Positions 54,306 through 64,000 of a stretch of DNA of 64,000 nucleotides are shown piece by piece. Under the pieces are notes generated by a model. The model saw nothing but the letters and a program-made list of their open reading frames with translations. It did not search any database and was not told where the DNA came from. How positions within the stretch are numbered: position 1 is the stretch's first letter; each line of letters opens with the position of its first letter. Both the position numbers and the translations under genes were made by a program. This DNA is from Acanthosoma haemorrhoidale (lineage: Eukaryota; Arthropoda; Insecta; Hemiptera; Acanthosomatidae), in NCBI GenBank assembly GCA_930367205.1, contig OV884009.1, forward strand, positions 122,396,639-122,460,638. Reading direction: 5' to 3'.

Positions 54306-56979
54306 TTATAGCAGGTCACGAGGCCACTGCCGTTTCAGTCTCCGAGGAGGATTATAGGGAAGAGTGGCGCAGTGCAATGACTGTGCTACATGATTAGGGT
54401 GGTTGGAAAGGCTACTGTGGAATTTCATAAACTTGGCAGGGATGAGTTCTAGAATGTAGGGTATATTAAGGTCGTTATGAAGGGTTTTGTTGCTGACATA
54501 ATAAGGGGCATTTACTATTGTTCTCAGGACTTTTGATTGAAAGGATTGGATACGCTTGATGTTCGACTTTTTTGCTGTCCCCCATAGCTCTATTCCGTAT
54601 GTCCAGATTGGTTTAAGTATAACTTTGTAGATTAGTAGTTTATTTTCTATTGAGAGATAGGTTGTCCTTTGAAGTAGTCTGTACAGTTGTCCAAAGCATC
54701 TGTTTAGTTCTTGTCTTTTTAGTCTCGTATGTGGGTTCCAGGTCAGTCGTTTGTCAAGATGGAAGCCTAAGTACCGTAGTGTCTCGGATACAGGGCGAGG
54801 AATAGAATTAAAATAAACTTGTGGACAAGACTTGCGACAAAGGGTGAAGGTAATGTGGGACAATTTTGCTTCATTAACTTTGATCCGCCATTGATTGCAC
54901 CAATACTCGATCTCGTCCAGGTGTTTTTGAAGGTTATGGGTTGCTATGTCGGGGTCTGGGTGGAACGACAAGACTGCAGTGTGATCTACAAATGTGGCCA
55001 AGAAGGTATTGGGAGTAGAGGGGACATCAGCGGTGTATAGGTTATAGAGGATGGGGCCCAGAACACTGCCCTGTGGAACTCCTGCACTTATGGGATAGTA
55101 GTTAGAGTATTCTAAACCACAGCGGACTTTGAAGAAGCGGTTTGAAAGGTAGGACTGTAGGATTAGGAAAAGGGTCTGTGGTAAATATGTTTTGAGCTTG
55201 TAGAGCAAACCTGCGTGCCAAACCCTGTCAAAGGCTTGAGCTATATTGAGAAAGGCAGCAGTGCAATACTGTGTGGTTTCAAGGGCTGAACAACGCGAAG
55301 GCCTTGTTGAGCAGTGGAATGTCGTTGGCGGAAACCAAACTGGTGTGTGGGAAAAAGGTTTTTGGATTCAACAATTGGAAATAGACGTTTTAGTAGGAGT
55401 TTCTCAAAAATTTTTGAGAGGATAGGGAGTAGGCTAATTGGACGGTAAGATGAGGCGTCATTGGGTGGTTTACCGGGTTTGGCGAATAGGACAATAATGG
55501 AATGTTTCCAGAGGAGAGGAAAGTGCGTCGTTCGGATAATGCAATTATATATATATAGGTTAAAAAGATTATGGCTTTAGGAGGAAGTTGTTTGAGAATT
55601 TGAGGAGTAAGGAGATCATATGCAGGGGATTTTCGGTAAGGTAAGTTTTTCAGAAGATATTTGACCTCAGAGGGATTAACGGCTTTTGGTGGAAGAGAGA
55701 GAGGAATAGGTGAAGTGAGGAAATCTTCCACAGTTGTGCTGTGAGTATGGCTTTGATGAGAAAGGTGAGGTGTGAAAGTATGGGTATGATGCAGAGCAAA
55801 TTCCTCCGACCTACTCCCATCCAAAGCCGCCCAGGACGGATCATCACGACGGAGTGGATGTGAAACAGGTTGATACTTTAGGATTTTTTTGGTTACATTC
55901 CACTAGGAGTTATCCCTGGTAGACAGAGAGGAGAGGTAGGTATTGAAAGAATCGGAACGGAAGGATGCCAATCGCCGCTTTACCAATCGGCAGTACTGAT
56001 TGTTCGAGCGGCGATCAGCAGGATGCCGGGATCTTTGCCACACTGTTCTGGAGCGGCGTTTGGATTGGATTAGGTCTTTGAGATGCTGAGGTAAACGATT
56101 ATGATTATGGATTTTTGGGTAACGATGGGGTAACGATGCCTCCCAAGCCGACCTCTGGACCAGAGTAGTGAAAGAATGCACTGCATCGTCTAGGTCTTGG
56201 GATGTTTTCAGGGACAATTTGAGGTTTACGGACTCTGTAAGAAGCTGGCGGAAGTGGTCCCAGTCAACTGGGCCCCTAATAAATGAAGGAGGAGGCAGTT
56301 TGTGAATTGGTCTTGGGGAAATGGTTAATAATAAAGAACTATGATCGGAGGTTATCTAGGCGCGTGAATGAATAGTAAAGTGTTCCTAAATATTGTAAAA
56401 AAAGAAGTCAAGGAGATCAGGATTTCGGTTGGGATCAGATGGCCAATAGGTGGCTGTGTCAAGAGTGATAGTGGAGCAATGTTTCCGTGTGAGTGCAGAC
56501 AGCAAAGCACGTCCTCGTGCATTGGTGGATCTTGACCCCCAGTGTTGGTGCTTCGCATTAAAGTCCCTACCCACAAGGAAACGATGTCCGATGGAGTCTA
56601 GAAAGGAGATGAATTGGGAGTCGGAAATGGATTTATTGGGAGGGCAGTACACTGATGCTAGTGTAAGGGGAAAAGTGAAGGTGGTGATTGACACTGCAGT
56701 GGATTGAAGGAAATCATGTGCTACCAGAGGAACTATGTGGTGGGATATGGAGTTATGGACAATGACAGCGGTACCTGCATGAGCTGTTCCATCTGGGTGA
56801 TCAGTTCGATAAGTCTTATACTGCCGAACAGTAAATGGTCGTTTATTCGTTAGTCTTGTTTCAGTAATGAGAGCTACGTCGATGTTTTTGTCGTGGAGTA
56901 GTGCTGTCAGTTCGTTAGTGTGGGTGCGAACACCATTCGCATTCCAAAGGAGAATGGATAAGGAGTCGGAAGGATCCAC
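54306..56979 (-). pseudogene. LINE B3 ORF2 (endonuclease and RT)
   Basis: Endonuclease: ALITETRLTNKRPF, GRDFNAKHQHWGS (the usual second Gly is Arg), and an SDH-type closing motif (SDHSSL) in another frame near 56350. The linker ends at TAG 55903-55905 (LSTRDNS*), the same nonsense site as in B2. RT: AGVPQGSVLGP intact, but the catalytic box reads FVDHTAVL (54981-54989: Asp changed to His). The C-terminal QSFQSKVLRTIVN block is present. It is inactive on at least two counts. Confidence 0.87.
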
Positions 56980-58176
56980 TTATGGATTTTGTTTAACGGG
57001 GATAAGGTAGGAGACAAGATTTGTAAGAAGGGAAATGAGAGGGGTAATTACGGTTCTGAACTCTGTAAGGAATGAGGTTAATAGGCTAGTGAGATCCGAA
57101 GAACTTGAAAGTGGAGGAATATGCGAGATGTGTGGTTGAGGATGGGATTGAGCTTGAGGGTTAACGGGATGAATGGAATGCTGGGAAAGGTGATCTTGCG
57201 GACAGGGAGTGGGTGGTGCCTGTGACTGCTCTCTGTTGCGAACGGCATCGGCGAAAGAGACAAAAGGCCTCAAATTTCTGGCCGGGCCACTTCTTGCTGC
57301 AAGTTTTTTCTCTTCTGGCTGACGTCGTTGTTCTGTCCTGGACTTCAGCGTTCTGTAGGCCTCGCAGCCCTTGTAGTTGGCCGGATGTCCTTGCTGGCAA
57401 AGCACGCATACCACAGGTGATTGCCCCTTAAATCACAATTCGCTTTTGTGCTGCCCACTACACTTTACACATCTGGGAGGGTGGTGGCAGTAAGATTTTG
57501 TGTGCCCATACGCCTGACAGATATGGCACTGGACGATATCGCGATTGGGATACAGTTTTTCAACCTGTACCCTAGTGTAGTACAGGTTTGTTAGGTCGTA
57601 TATCTTCTCGACTCCAGGTGTTCTCTCGAGATCAACAAAGAACAGTGGTAATGCCGTTTTTATTGTTTCATCCTGTTGCCTATCCTCACGCAACACGTTT
57701 GTTATTTGGCGAACTTTGTATCCGAGAGCTGAGAGTTCTTCTTCTATTTCGTCAGCTGGTGTGGTCGGGTGCAAATTTCTGATCACCACTCGGAGTGATC
57801 GTTCCTACTTCAATTGGTAGGTGTGGTAGTCTGCATTGGTTTCATCCAAATATTTAACAATCGCTCGATAAGTATCGGGAGTGTCTGGGGAAATTTTCGT
57901 ATCCCGAGAGCGATTGAGGCACGTATATTTTCCGGCACCTACAATTTTGCTCATTTGTGAGCATAGTAATTTGAAGTTGTTGATGTTGCGTACAAAAAGA
58001 GCAGGCGGCTTGGGCTGTGTTGGAGTTTCGTTGACTTCCATTTCTTCTGTTGGGATATTTTTCAAAGCCTCAAAGGTGTTTGGCGTGAAAAAAGGCGACT
58101 CTAAGGCGGTTTCTTTTTTGGATGTGCTGGCCTGTGGAGGTATCTCCTCCATGGAACTAGCTGCAGAGGAGGTCAT
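56980..58176 (-). pseudogene. LINE B3 ORF1 (PRE_C2HC/zinc-knuckle protein)
   Basis: 58176-57805 is the N-terminal block (ARFVRNINNFKLLCSQMSKI-like, then CLNRSRDTKISPDTPDTYRA). A TAG after YHTYQLK breaks it. 57789-57433 holds PRE_C2HC (VVIRNLHPTTPADEIEEE) and the knuckles CHICQAYGHTKSYCHHPPRC. 57414-56980 holds a third knuckle (VCVLCQQGHPANYKGC) and the Pro/Ser-rich tail. It ends at TAA in QNP*VDPSDS, exactly at the junction that is open (TCA, Ser) in B1. Confidence 0.84.
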
Positions 58177-58183
58177 TTGTACG

Positions 58184-58194
58184 TGTTTATTATT
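58184..58194. repeat. Target-site duplication of LINE B3 (right)
   Basis: TGTTTATTATT, identical to 53967-53977. Confidence 0.75.
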
Positions 58195-58199
58195 ATATT

Positions 58200-58395
58200 T
58201 ATTTTCCGAGTATGTTTGGTCTCTTGTATTTTTATTTCCTAATTCCGAGTATGTTTGGTCTCTTTTATTCTTATTTCCTAATTCCGAGTATGTTTGGTCT
58301 CTTTTATTTTTATTTCTTAATTCCGAGTACTTTGGTCTCTTTTATTCTTATTTCCTAATTCCGAGTACGTTTGGTCTCTTTTATTCTTATTTTCT
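58200..58395 (-). repeat. Tandem repeat, ~38-bp unit, five copies
   Basis: Plus-strand unit TTCCGAGTATGTTTGGTCTC plus TTTTATTCTTATTTCCTAA, five times with few changes. It lies at the gag-protease junction of element C (minus). Confidence 0.9.
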
Positions 58396-58545
58396 AAAAT
58401 TGGTCCTGCTCCTCTAAAGGAGGTGGATTATTTTATTATTATTTAAGGTTGGTCCTGCTCCTATAAGGGAGATGGATTGTTTTATTATTTTATTCTTATT
58501 TAAACTATTATTATTTTTTAAAATTGTTCCTTCTCCTCTAAGGGA
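58396..58545 (-). repeat. Tandem repeat of the gag C-terminal codons, three copies
   Basis: The block encoding the end of gag (PPPLEE, then Gln/Phe and a stop) plus its AT-rich downstream is present three times (GGTCCTGCTCCTCTAAAGGA variants at 58400, 58449 and 58524). Only the outermost copy is the true gag end. Confidence 0.8.
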
Positions 58546-58784
58546 GGTGGATCGGCTAGTATCTGTCCCGAGTCTAAAAAATGGTTTTCCACGCGGTCTA
58601 GTCTCTCTTGTAATTCTTGGACTATTTTGTCCTTGTCGTTTTCAATATAATGTGCTCTGTCACTAACTGTACGCATGGAAACTGTCTGTGGATAAGATTG
58701 AATTTGTTGATCATTTATCGGTTGGTTCTGTACTTGATTGTTTAACTTATCATTTAGCCGATCATTCATAGAGATTCGATTCAT
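58518..58784 (-). pseudogene. Element C (minus) gag C-terminal fragment
   Basis: An 88-residue block (SYPQTVSMRTVSDRAHYIEN, LQERLDRVENHFLDSGQ, PPPLEEKEQF) collinear with the tail of the plus-copy gag (NYPQTVSMRTASDRAHHVED). The capsid part is missing; upstream sequence is unrelated, so the element is 5' truncated here. Confidence 0.8.
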
Positions 58785-59711
58785 TTAATTATGTTCATTA
58801 TGTATTTCCTAGTTAGATAATGTTATTAATACGAGGAATGCTCGATAACATATTGTATATTAATAAGTAGTGATAAGTAGTAATAGTATGTATTTAACAA
58901 TATGTTTCGTTAAATGCAGACAGGAGAGAGGGAGAGGGGGGAGAGAGAGAGAGAGACTGATAGCAATGTTTGTAAACAGGGTTCAACGGTGCGTATTTAT
59001 AAGTGTTTTGATCCCCGGGGATCAGTAGTCGACTGTGAAACATCGTGCTGTCTACATCGGAGTTGGAGGTCTCCCGATTCTCGACTTGTGTCCCGCTCAT
59101 GTCTGTTGACACTCGAGATGAACTTTCTTCTATTTTTCTCACTTAGCGCCCAATGCTCGTTGCGCTCAAGCTGTGCCATAAATGAAGATCAACCCGACGC
59201 GTAAGGTACCGATCAACTCTTTCTCTCTCTCTCTCTCATTTGTGAATTAACAATCGATATTCATTTGTTTATTTTCTTATTAATGAAGTATTATTAAGTT
59301 TAGTATTAAGTTTACTGAATAAAGATTTATTTGTTTTGCTTTAATATTTGTTTTTTATTCAGTTTCTTCAATTATATTTAAAATTGATTTAGTGTAACAA
59401 TTTCTATCTGGCATATAGGCTGTAATATCAATTGGAACTCTGGCCAATATTTTGATGGTTATTTTCAACTGTGAGTTCGCAGTTTCTATGTATGATCGGT
59501 TTCTCTTTTTATTTCAGCTCGTCTTCGGCGATTTCTTCCTTAGTCATTACTTTCGTTTGCATCCATTATTTTCCTTTTCTGTCTTTATTTTCACAATTAG
59601 CATTTTGTCGGGGCTGCTGCTGGACGTCTTCAAACTTGTAAAACCATTGAAGCCGGCGAAAACTTTGGAGAATCGAGGATTTCAGGGTCAAATAGCTAAC
59701 TCTGCTCCGCG
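58785..59711. other. Unassigned sequence between elements C and I
   Basis: It contains a (GA)n-rich tract at 58921-58956 and a complementary (CT)n tract at 59219-59238, about 260 bp apart, which could pair. The interior is GC-richer (59000-59210). A plus ORF (59452-59736) has a strongly hydrophobic middle but runs into the LTR of element I; I do not call it as a gene. Confidence 0.4.
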
Positions 59712-59859
59712 TGTCAGAATGAAAGACATAGGTTGATTGAATATAAGTAATAATTTATTAACCATTAAATAAGTACATTTGAATCACAAGTTCTATAGGT
59801 TAGATTAATAATGTCAGCCGGCTTTGTTCATTTAATAGAGATAACCAAACCATATGACA
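59712..59859 (-). repeat. Element I 3' LTR
   Basis: 148 bp; sense TGTCATATGGTTTGG...CATTCTGACA. Identical to 63825-63972. Confidence 0.93.
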
Positions 59860-59893
59860 TCTCCGTTTTTTTTTTTTTGTTTTTTTTTTCCTT

Positions 59894-61852
59894 TTATTGT
59901 GATACATAGTTTTCTTTTAGATATGCTGGCTGACGACTGATTCGTCCACTACGTGTTACATATGTGTCATTGTCATTATTGATATCTTCGCTCTGGCTTT
60001 GGTTCATTAATTGCTGATCTGCTGGATTGGCTGTATTATTAACCTTACCATTATTATTTGAATTTTCCGAAATTTGTGGTTTAATATTTTCATCAAGTCT
60101 ATATTCGTTACTTTCTATTTCGAATGGTAGGCTAGTATCATTTCTTAAGTGTATTCTATTACGCGTCAATAAGGAGCCTCACTCTGTCTTAATTTGATAA
60201 GCCCTATTGTTTATGTTTCTATCTATTATTACAGCCCGATCCCACATTCCTTGTTTGTTTCTTACTCTAACATTTTCTCCTTTTTCGTATTTTTTCAAAT
60301 CTTTGGCTCGTTGATCATGAAAATTTTTTAATTTCCTTTGTCTTTGTAACAATTCACCTTTTATATATGAATTTTCTTCACTTTTAAACTTTGGTATATC
60401 ATATAGAACACCATTCACATTTTTACCTTGCATTATCACATTTGGAGAAGGTATTGTATTAGATATTGGTGTGTTGTTTAATTCTAGTATTGCTAAGTAC
60501 ACATCTTTTTTATCAAAATGAGCTTTTCTAATTACATTTTTCACAGTTTGTATGTGCCGCTCCACCATTCCGTTACTTTGTGGATATGTTGGACTCGACG
60601 TAACATGCTTAAATTTCCATTCTCTTGTAAACGTTTTAAATAGAAAACTCGAAAATTGTGGGCCATTATCTGATCTGAATTCTTCTGGTATACCCCAGTG
60701 TACAAAACAAGACTTTAATGCTTTTATAACTGTTACACTAGTTTCATCCTTCAATGGTAAAACATCTACATATTTAGAAAAATAATCCACAACTAACATG
60801 TTTGGTTTTCTATCAATGTAAAAAATATCAGCTCCTACTGTTGCCCATGTTTTATCTGGTATTAATGTTGGTATTAGACTTTCTTTCTGATTTGATCGTT
60901 GGAACGTTAAGCATGTTTTACAGTTGTTTATTTTGTTTTCTATATTTTTAATCATATTGGGCCAAAATACTATTTCTCTCGCTCTAGCTTTTGTTTTTTC
61001 AATGCCTAAATGCCTAAACTTACTCAAAACTTCTTCTCTTAATTTGTTTGGTACTATTACACAATTATTTTTAAACAGTAAGTCATCATATTCATAAATG
61101 TCGGCATGGTAAGTATGATAATATTTAACTATATTTGGTACATCTTTTATTTCTTTTGGCCAACCTTTTTTTATTATATTTTTCAATGTCTGCAATTCTA
61201 TGTCATTTTTTGTTGCTTCTATATATTTTTGTTTCTTTTGATTACTCATCTCGCTTGCTAACGTAAGTTCTAATATATACATTCTGGAATCTCCATCCTC
61301 TTTAGTTTCTTTTAAATGAGCTCTCGATAGTAAATCTGCTATTATTAAATTTTTACCACTTGTATAAGTTACTTTAATATCATATGGTTGTAACCGCATT
61401 CGCATTTTTTGTAGTCTCATTGGTATATCAGTTATCTTTCGTCTTAAAATAGGGATCAGCGGTTTATGATCTGATTCTACTCCAAAAGGTTTACCGATTA
61501 CATACTGTCTGAAACGCTCACATCCAAACACTATGGCATATAATTCTTTCTCTATTTGAGCCCACGATTTTTGACATTCAGTGAATGCTTGTGATGCATA
61601 TGCTACTGGCAAATCATTTTGTAACAGAGCTTTCCCTACTCCGGTACTACTAGCGTCTACACTAATTTTGCACTCCTTATTTACATCGTATAATTGTAGA
61701 ATAGGAGTTTTGCTTAAACATATTTTTATCTTTTTAAAACAATTTTCATGTTCACTTGTCCAGTTGAAAATTGTACCTTTTTTAATTAGATTACGCAATG
61801 GTTCCGTTAACTGAGCTGAGTTTTCTACAAATTTACCCACGTAGGTTATCAA
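59894..61852 (-). CDS. Element I RNase H and integrase
   Basis: The main frame is 61852-60179 (557 residues). Pre-RNase H: FNWTSEHENCFKKIK. RNase H: ISVDASSTGVGKALLQ, YASQAFTECQKSWAQIEKEL, ESDHKPLIPI, MRLQPYDIKVTYTSGKNLI. Integrase: HHCC finger (FRHLGIEKTK ... CKTCLTFQRS), Asp in VGADIFYIDRKP, Asp in RSDNGPQFSS, and Glu in YPQSNGMVERHIQTV with D-35-E spacing, so the triad is complete. A TGA at 60179-60181 interrupts, then the same frame continues to 59894 with an Asn-rich, basic tail (RSGRISRQPAYLKENYVSQ). Confidence 0.9.
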
Positions 61853-61866
61853 TCCTAATAATCGTT

Positions 61867-62456
61867 CTACTGCTTTAACATCTTTGGTCTTTCCATTTCA
61901 CTAATTGCTTTGACTTTGTCATCATCAATTTCTATCCCTTTGCTACTTAAGTAATGACCTAAAAATTTAATTCTTTCTTCTTTAAACTTACATTTGTTTT
62001 TATTAAATTTAATCCCATGCTCATAAGCTCTTTTCATTACTAATTCTAAAATTTCTAATAATTCTTTTTCATTTTCTGCCCATATCATTATATCATCGAT
62101 ATACACAGCTACACCATATATGGCGTTTGAAAAGCCGTCATTAACGAACTCCTATGTGTAAGTTCTAAATGCCAAAACCCATTTGATGCGTCTAGAACTG
62201 CAAACATTTTTGCACCCACCATTTTACTAGATATTTCCTCAAATGTAGGTAAAGGACAATGTTCTCTTAGTAAACAAGTGTTAAGATGCTGTGGGTCTAA
62301 ACAAATACGTAATGATTTATCAGGTTTACTGGTGATAACGATTGGGTTCATAAATTCAGTAGGTTCGTTAACTTCTGTAACAATTTTATTGTCTTTCATT
62401 CTGTATAATGTTTCTTTGAAAAGATCTAATAATTTAAAAGGTATTCTACGACATGG
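61867..62456 (-). pseudogene. Element I reverse transcriptase, internal deletion
   Basis: In frame with protease after a TAA at 62457-62459: PCRRIPFKL, IVTEVNEPTEFMNPIV, LRICLDPQHLN, FAVLDASNGFWHLEL, TAFQTP. Then about 35 residues, including the RLPFG motif, are missing, and the frame shifts into VYIDDIMIWAENE (catalytic Asp pair intact). Next come the thumb (KFLGHYLSSKGIEID) and a second shift at about 61880. The polymerase cannot work. Confidence 0.87.
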
Positions 62457-62906
62457 TTAAATTTTTCCTTCATATCCTTCTTTTAATTTGAAATCATATA
62501 TTTTTGAGATTTTTCCTATACCTTCGAATAGTTCTTTATATCTGCTAAGCAATTTCGTGAGACCATTATTTGTATTCATATTTATATTTTCAACTCTGGT
62601 AATTAATTTCAGTTTTTTAATTGTATCTAATCCCAAAACAGAGCTTGAGCTATTACAGTGTACTAAATAAAATTGTATTGGTTCTATTTTACCCTTGATT
62701 ACACAATCTAATATAACAGTTCCTATAACCGGTATTTCAGAATCACTGTAATTTGCCAATTTGTTATCAGTTTTATTTATTTTCTCTTTAATTTTCAAAT
62801 TTTCATAGTCGCTTTTTTTTAAAACATTGCATTCCGCCCCTGTATCGAGCTTGACTGTAAGTGAAGTTTTGCTTTCCAATATATTTATAGATAATTCCCA
62901 ACCCTT
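62457..62906 (-). pseudogene. Element I protease
   Basis: SLTVKLDTGAECNVLK gives the active site; SSSVLGLDTIKKLKLI closes the fold. It follows gag in the same frame, separated by a TAA at 62907-62909, and is followed by another TAA (62457) before RT. Whether either stop is ancestral (read-through) or a mutation cannot be told from one copy; element H has no stop at the corresponding gag-protease position in its frame. Confidence 0.82.
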
Positions 62907-63825
62907 TTAAAAATTATTTATTTTTAGAATTCTCCCTAAAGTGTACATTTCAGCATCCTCTCCCTCAATCATACTTACATTATTTATATTTCGAGTTATT
63001 CTACACATTTTTGCAAAATGATTTATCCTATTACATTTAATACAAATTTTACCGTAGGCTGGGCAATTTCTATACCCATGGACGTTGCCGCATTTATTGC
63101 ACCTCAATCGCTGCTGGCTTCCATATTGCTGCTCTTGTTGCAGTGATGTCTTGCTGCTATCGCTGGTACTTGGTTTCGACGTCCACGGCTGCGTACTCAC
63201 TCTCAGATTACTCGTCGCTGCTTTGGTTCTGCTCCTTTGCTGTACTATATTTATTTCCTCTTCTTCTGTACCTCGCAACGTCTCTATTCTTTGTTTTGCT
63301 AACTCCGCCACTTTGCATAAATTAGTGCATTTATCTAGTGTTAGATCATCTTCCCGCAACAATCTATCTTTCACTTGTTCATCCTGTATACCACTTACAA
63401 TTTGATCTTTTATAAGGCTATCCTTCAATGTTTCAAATGCACAATCAACACTTAACTTTTTCAAATCTGTAATGAAATCATCGAATGACTCACCCTTTCT
63501 CTGTTTACGTTGAAAAAATTTAAATCTTGCCACCAACTCGTTTTTTTTTAGGTATGCAATAATCTTCAAAAGCTTTAACTACAATTGCGTATTCCTTCTG
63601 TTCTTCTTCCGTTAAATTAAAGGTTTCATATTTATCTTGTGCATCTTCTCCTAATACGCTCAACAGTATACCAACTTTTACTTCATCTTTTTTATCTTGT
63701 GCTTCGATAGCCGACAAGTAATGATTAAACTTTCTATACCACCTTTTCCATGCTTCTGCTATATTTCCTTTGAAAATAAATTGTTCTGGCGGTTTCAAAT
63801 TCACATGTCCTACCGACTGCGCCAT
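62907..63825 (-). pseudogene. Element I gag, one homopolymer frameshift
   Basis: The ATG at 63825-63823 is made of the last LTR base plus the first primer-binding-site bases (MAQSVGHVNLKPPEQF). Capsid: AWKRWYRKFNHYLSAIEAQD, DYCIPKK. Nine T residues (plus strand, 63541-63549) where eight would keep the frame cause a shift. Then FKFFQRKQRKGESFDDFITD, LLREDDLTLDKCTNLCKVAE, and knuckles CNKCGNVHGYRNCPAYGKIC and CIKCNRINHFAKMC. Typical of this gypsy clade. The single extra base could be a sequencing artefact. Confidence 0.87.
63807..63824 (-). promoter_or_regulatory. Element I primer-binding site
   Basis: Sense TGGCGCAGTCGGTAGGAC immediately after the 5' LTR. It shares TGGCGCAGTC with element H. 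It is translated as the start of gag. Confidence 0.75.
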
Positions 63826-63972
63826 GTCAGAATGAAAGACATAGGTTGATTGAATATAAGTAATAATTTATTAACCATTAAATAAGTACATTTGAATCAC
63901 AAGTTCTATAGGTTAGATTAATAATGTCAGCCGGCTTTGTTCATTTAATAGAGATAACCAAACCATATGACA
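63825..63972 (-). repeat. Element I 5' LTR
   Basis: 148 bp, identical to 59712-59859; outer flank CCACG. Confidence 0.93.
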
Positions 63973-64000
63973 CCACGTTCTCAACAGTTGTGGTTGGTTA

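Larger units (their letters stand above)
53978..58183 (-). mobile_element. Near full-length LINE B3
   Basis: A 4.2-kb copy of family B inserted into element C between gag and protease. It has an 11-bp target duplication. The 5' end is truncated within ORF1, about 40 codons into the B1 version, so no 5'-UTR is present. ORF1, endonuclease and RT are all recognisable with few breaks. The 3' end is A-rich. Confidence 0.88.
50700..58784 (-). mobile_element. Errantivirus-like element C, minus copy, split by LINE B3
   Basis: In sense order: gag C-terminus (58784-58518), tandem repeats (58510-58200), LINE B3 (58183-53978), protease, start of RT, segment R, RNase H-integrase linker, integrase, env-like remnant (to about 50700). 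Neither LTR is found, and the gag N-terminus is missing. It shares segment R and the integrase Asn substitution with the plus copy but differs throughout, so the two are separate subfamily members. Confidence 0.82.
59712..63972 (-). mobile_element. Gypsy element I (minus), identical LTRs
   Basis: A 4.26-kb LTR element: LTR, primer-binding site, gag with knuckles, protease, RT, RNase H, integrase, basic tail, LTR. The two 148-bp LTRs look identical base for base, so insertion was very recent. Flanks CCGCG (59707-59711) and CCACG (63973-63977) match at four of five bases. Despite this it has an RT deletion, two frameshifts and three in-frame stops. Confidence 0.92.

Noticed and set aside
58200..58395. 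CRISPR-like array of ~38-bp units
   Set aside because: Units are contiguous with no unique spacers: an ordinary tandem repeat.
59452..59736. Hydrophobic ORF resembling a membrane protein
   Set aside because: It ends inside the LTR of element I and lacks start or splice support; its hydrophobicity follows from T-rich DNA.

Overview
The window is repeat-dominated DNA from an animal genome, almost certainly an arthropod and probably an insect. The evidence for this is an errantivirus-like gypsy element with an env remnant, Jockey-clade LINEs that begin with a TCAGT initiator, a mariner relic, and low GC content throughout. I cannot name the species. I found no convincing host gene; nearly every coding stretch belongs to a transposable element. 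I use working labels A, B, C and so on for families.

Layout. 1-2275: minus-strand gypsy relic (family A/F-like). 2283-2506: LINE B tail. 3461-5958: gypsy D (minus, short LTRs, most of pol deleted). 5967-10687: full-length Jockey-like LINE B1 (minus) with an 11-bp target duplication. 10711-12957: a second Jockey-like LINE E (plus, truncated). 12958-13311: B tail. 13710-16050: 5'-truncated LINE B2 with a 12-bp target duplication. 17843-20141: 3' half of gypsy F (minus). 20142-27290: gypsy A (plus, near-identical 178-bp LTRs), whose gag is split by a 2.05-kb terminal-inverted-repeat element of no family I recognise. 27350-30085: non-autonomous LTR element G (minus). 30101-35821: F solo LTR carrying an errantivirus-like element C (plus) nested inside it. 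37770-41209: gypsy H (plus). 41210-48700: AT-rich and gene-poor, with a mariner relic. 48705-50404: inverted-repeat region holding a diverged relative of the TIR-element protein. 50700-58784: second C copy (minus) interrupted by LINE B3. 59712-63972: gypsy I (minus) with identical LTRs.

The elements are heavily nested: C in an F LTR, the TIR element in A, B3 in C, and A abutting F. Many copies carry inactivating lesions although their LTRs or target duplications are fresh, which suggests that defective copies were mobilised in trans.

The three observations most worth following are: (1) the unclassified TIR element and its protein relative at 49.3-50.1 kb; (2) a roughly 350-bp sense-oriented segment (called R here) shared by three elements of two families, containing a conserved short ORF and a 13-bp-arm hairpin; (3) two C copies that both have Asn at the integrase DDE glutamate position.
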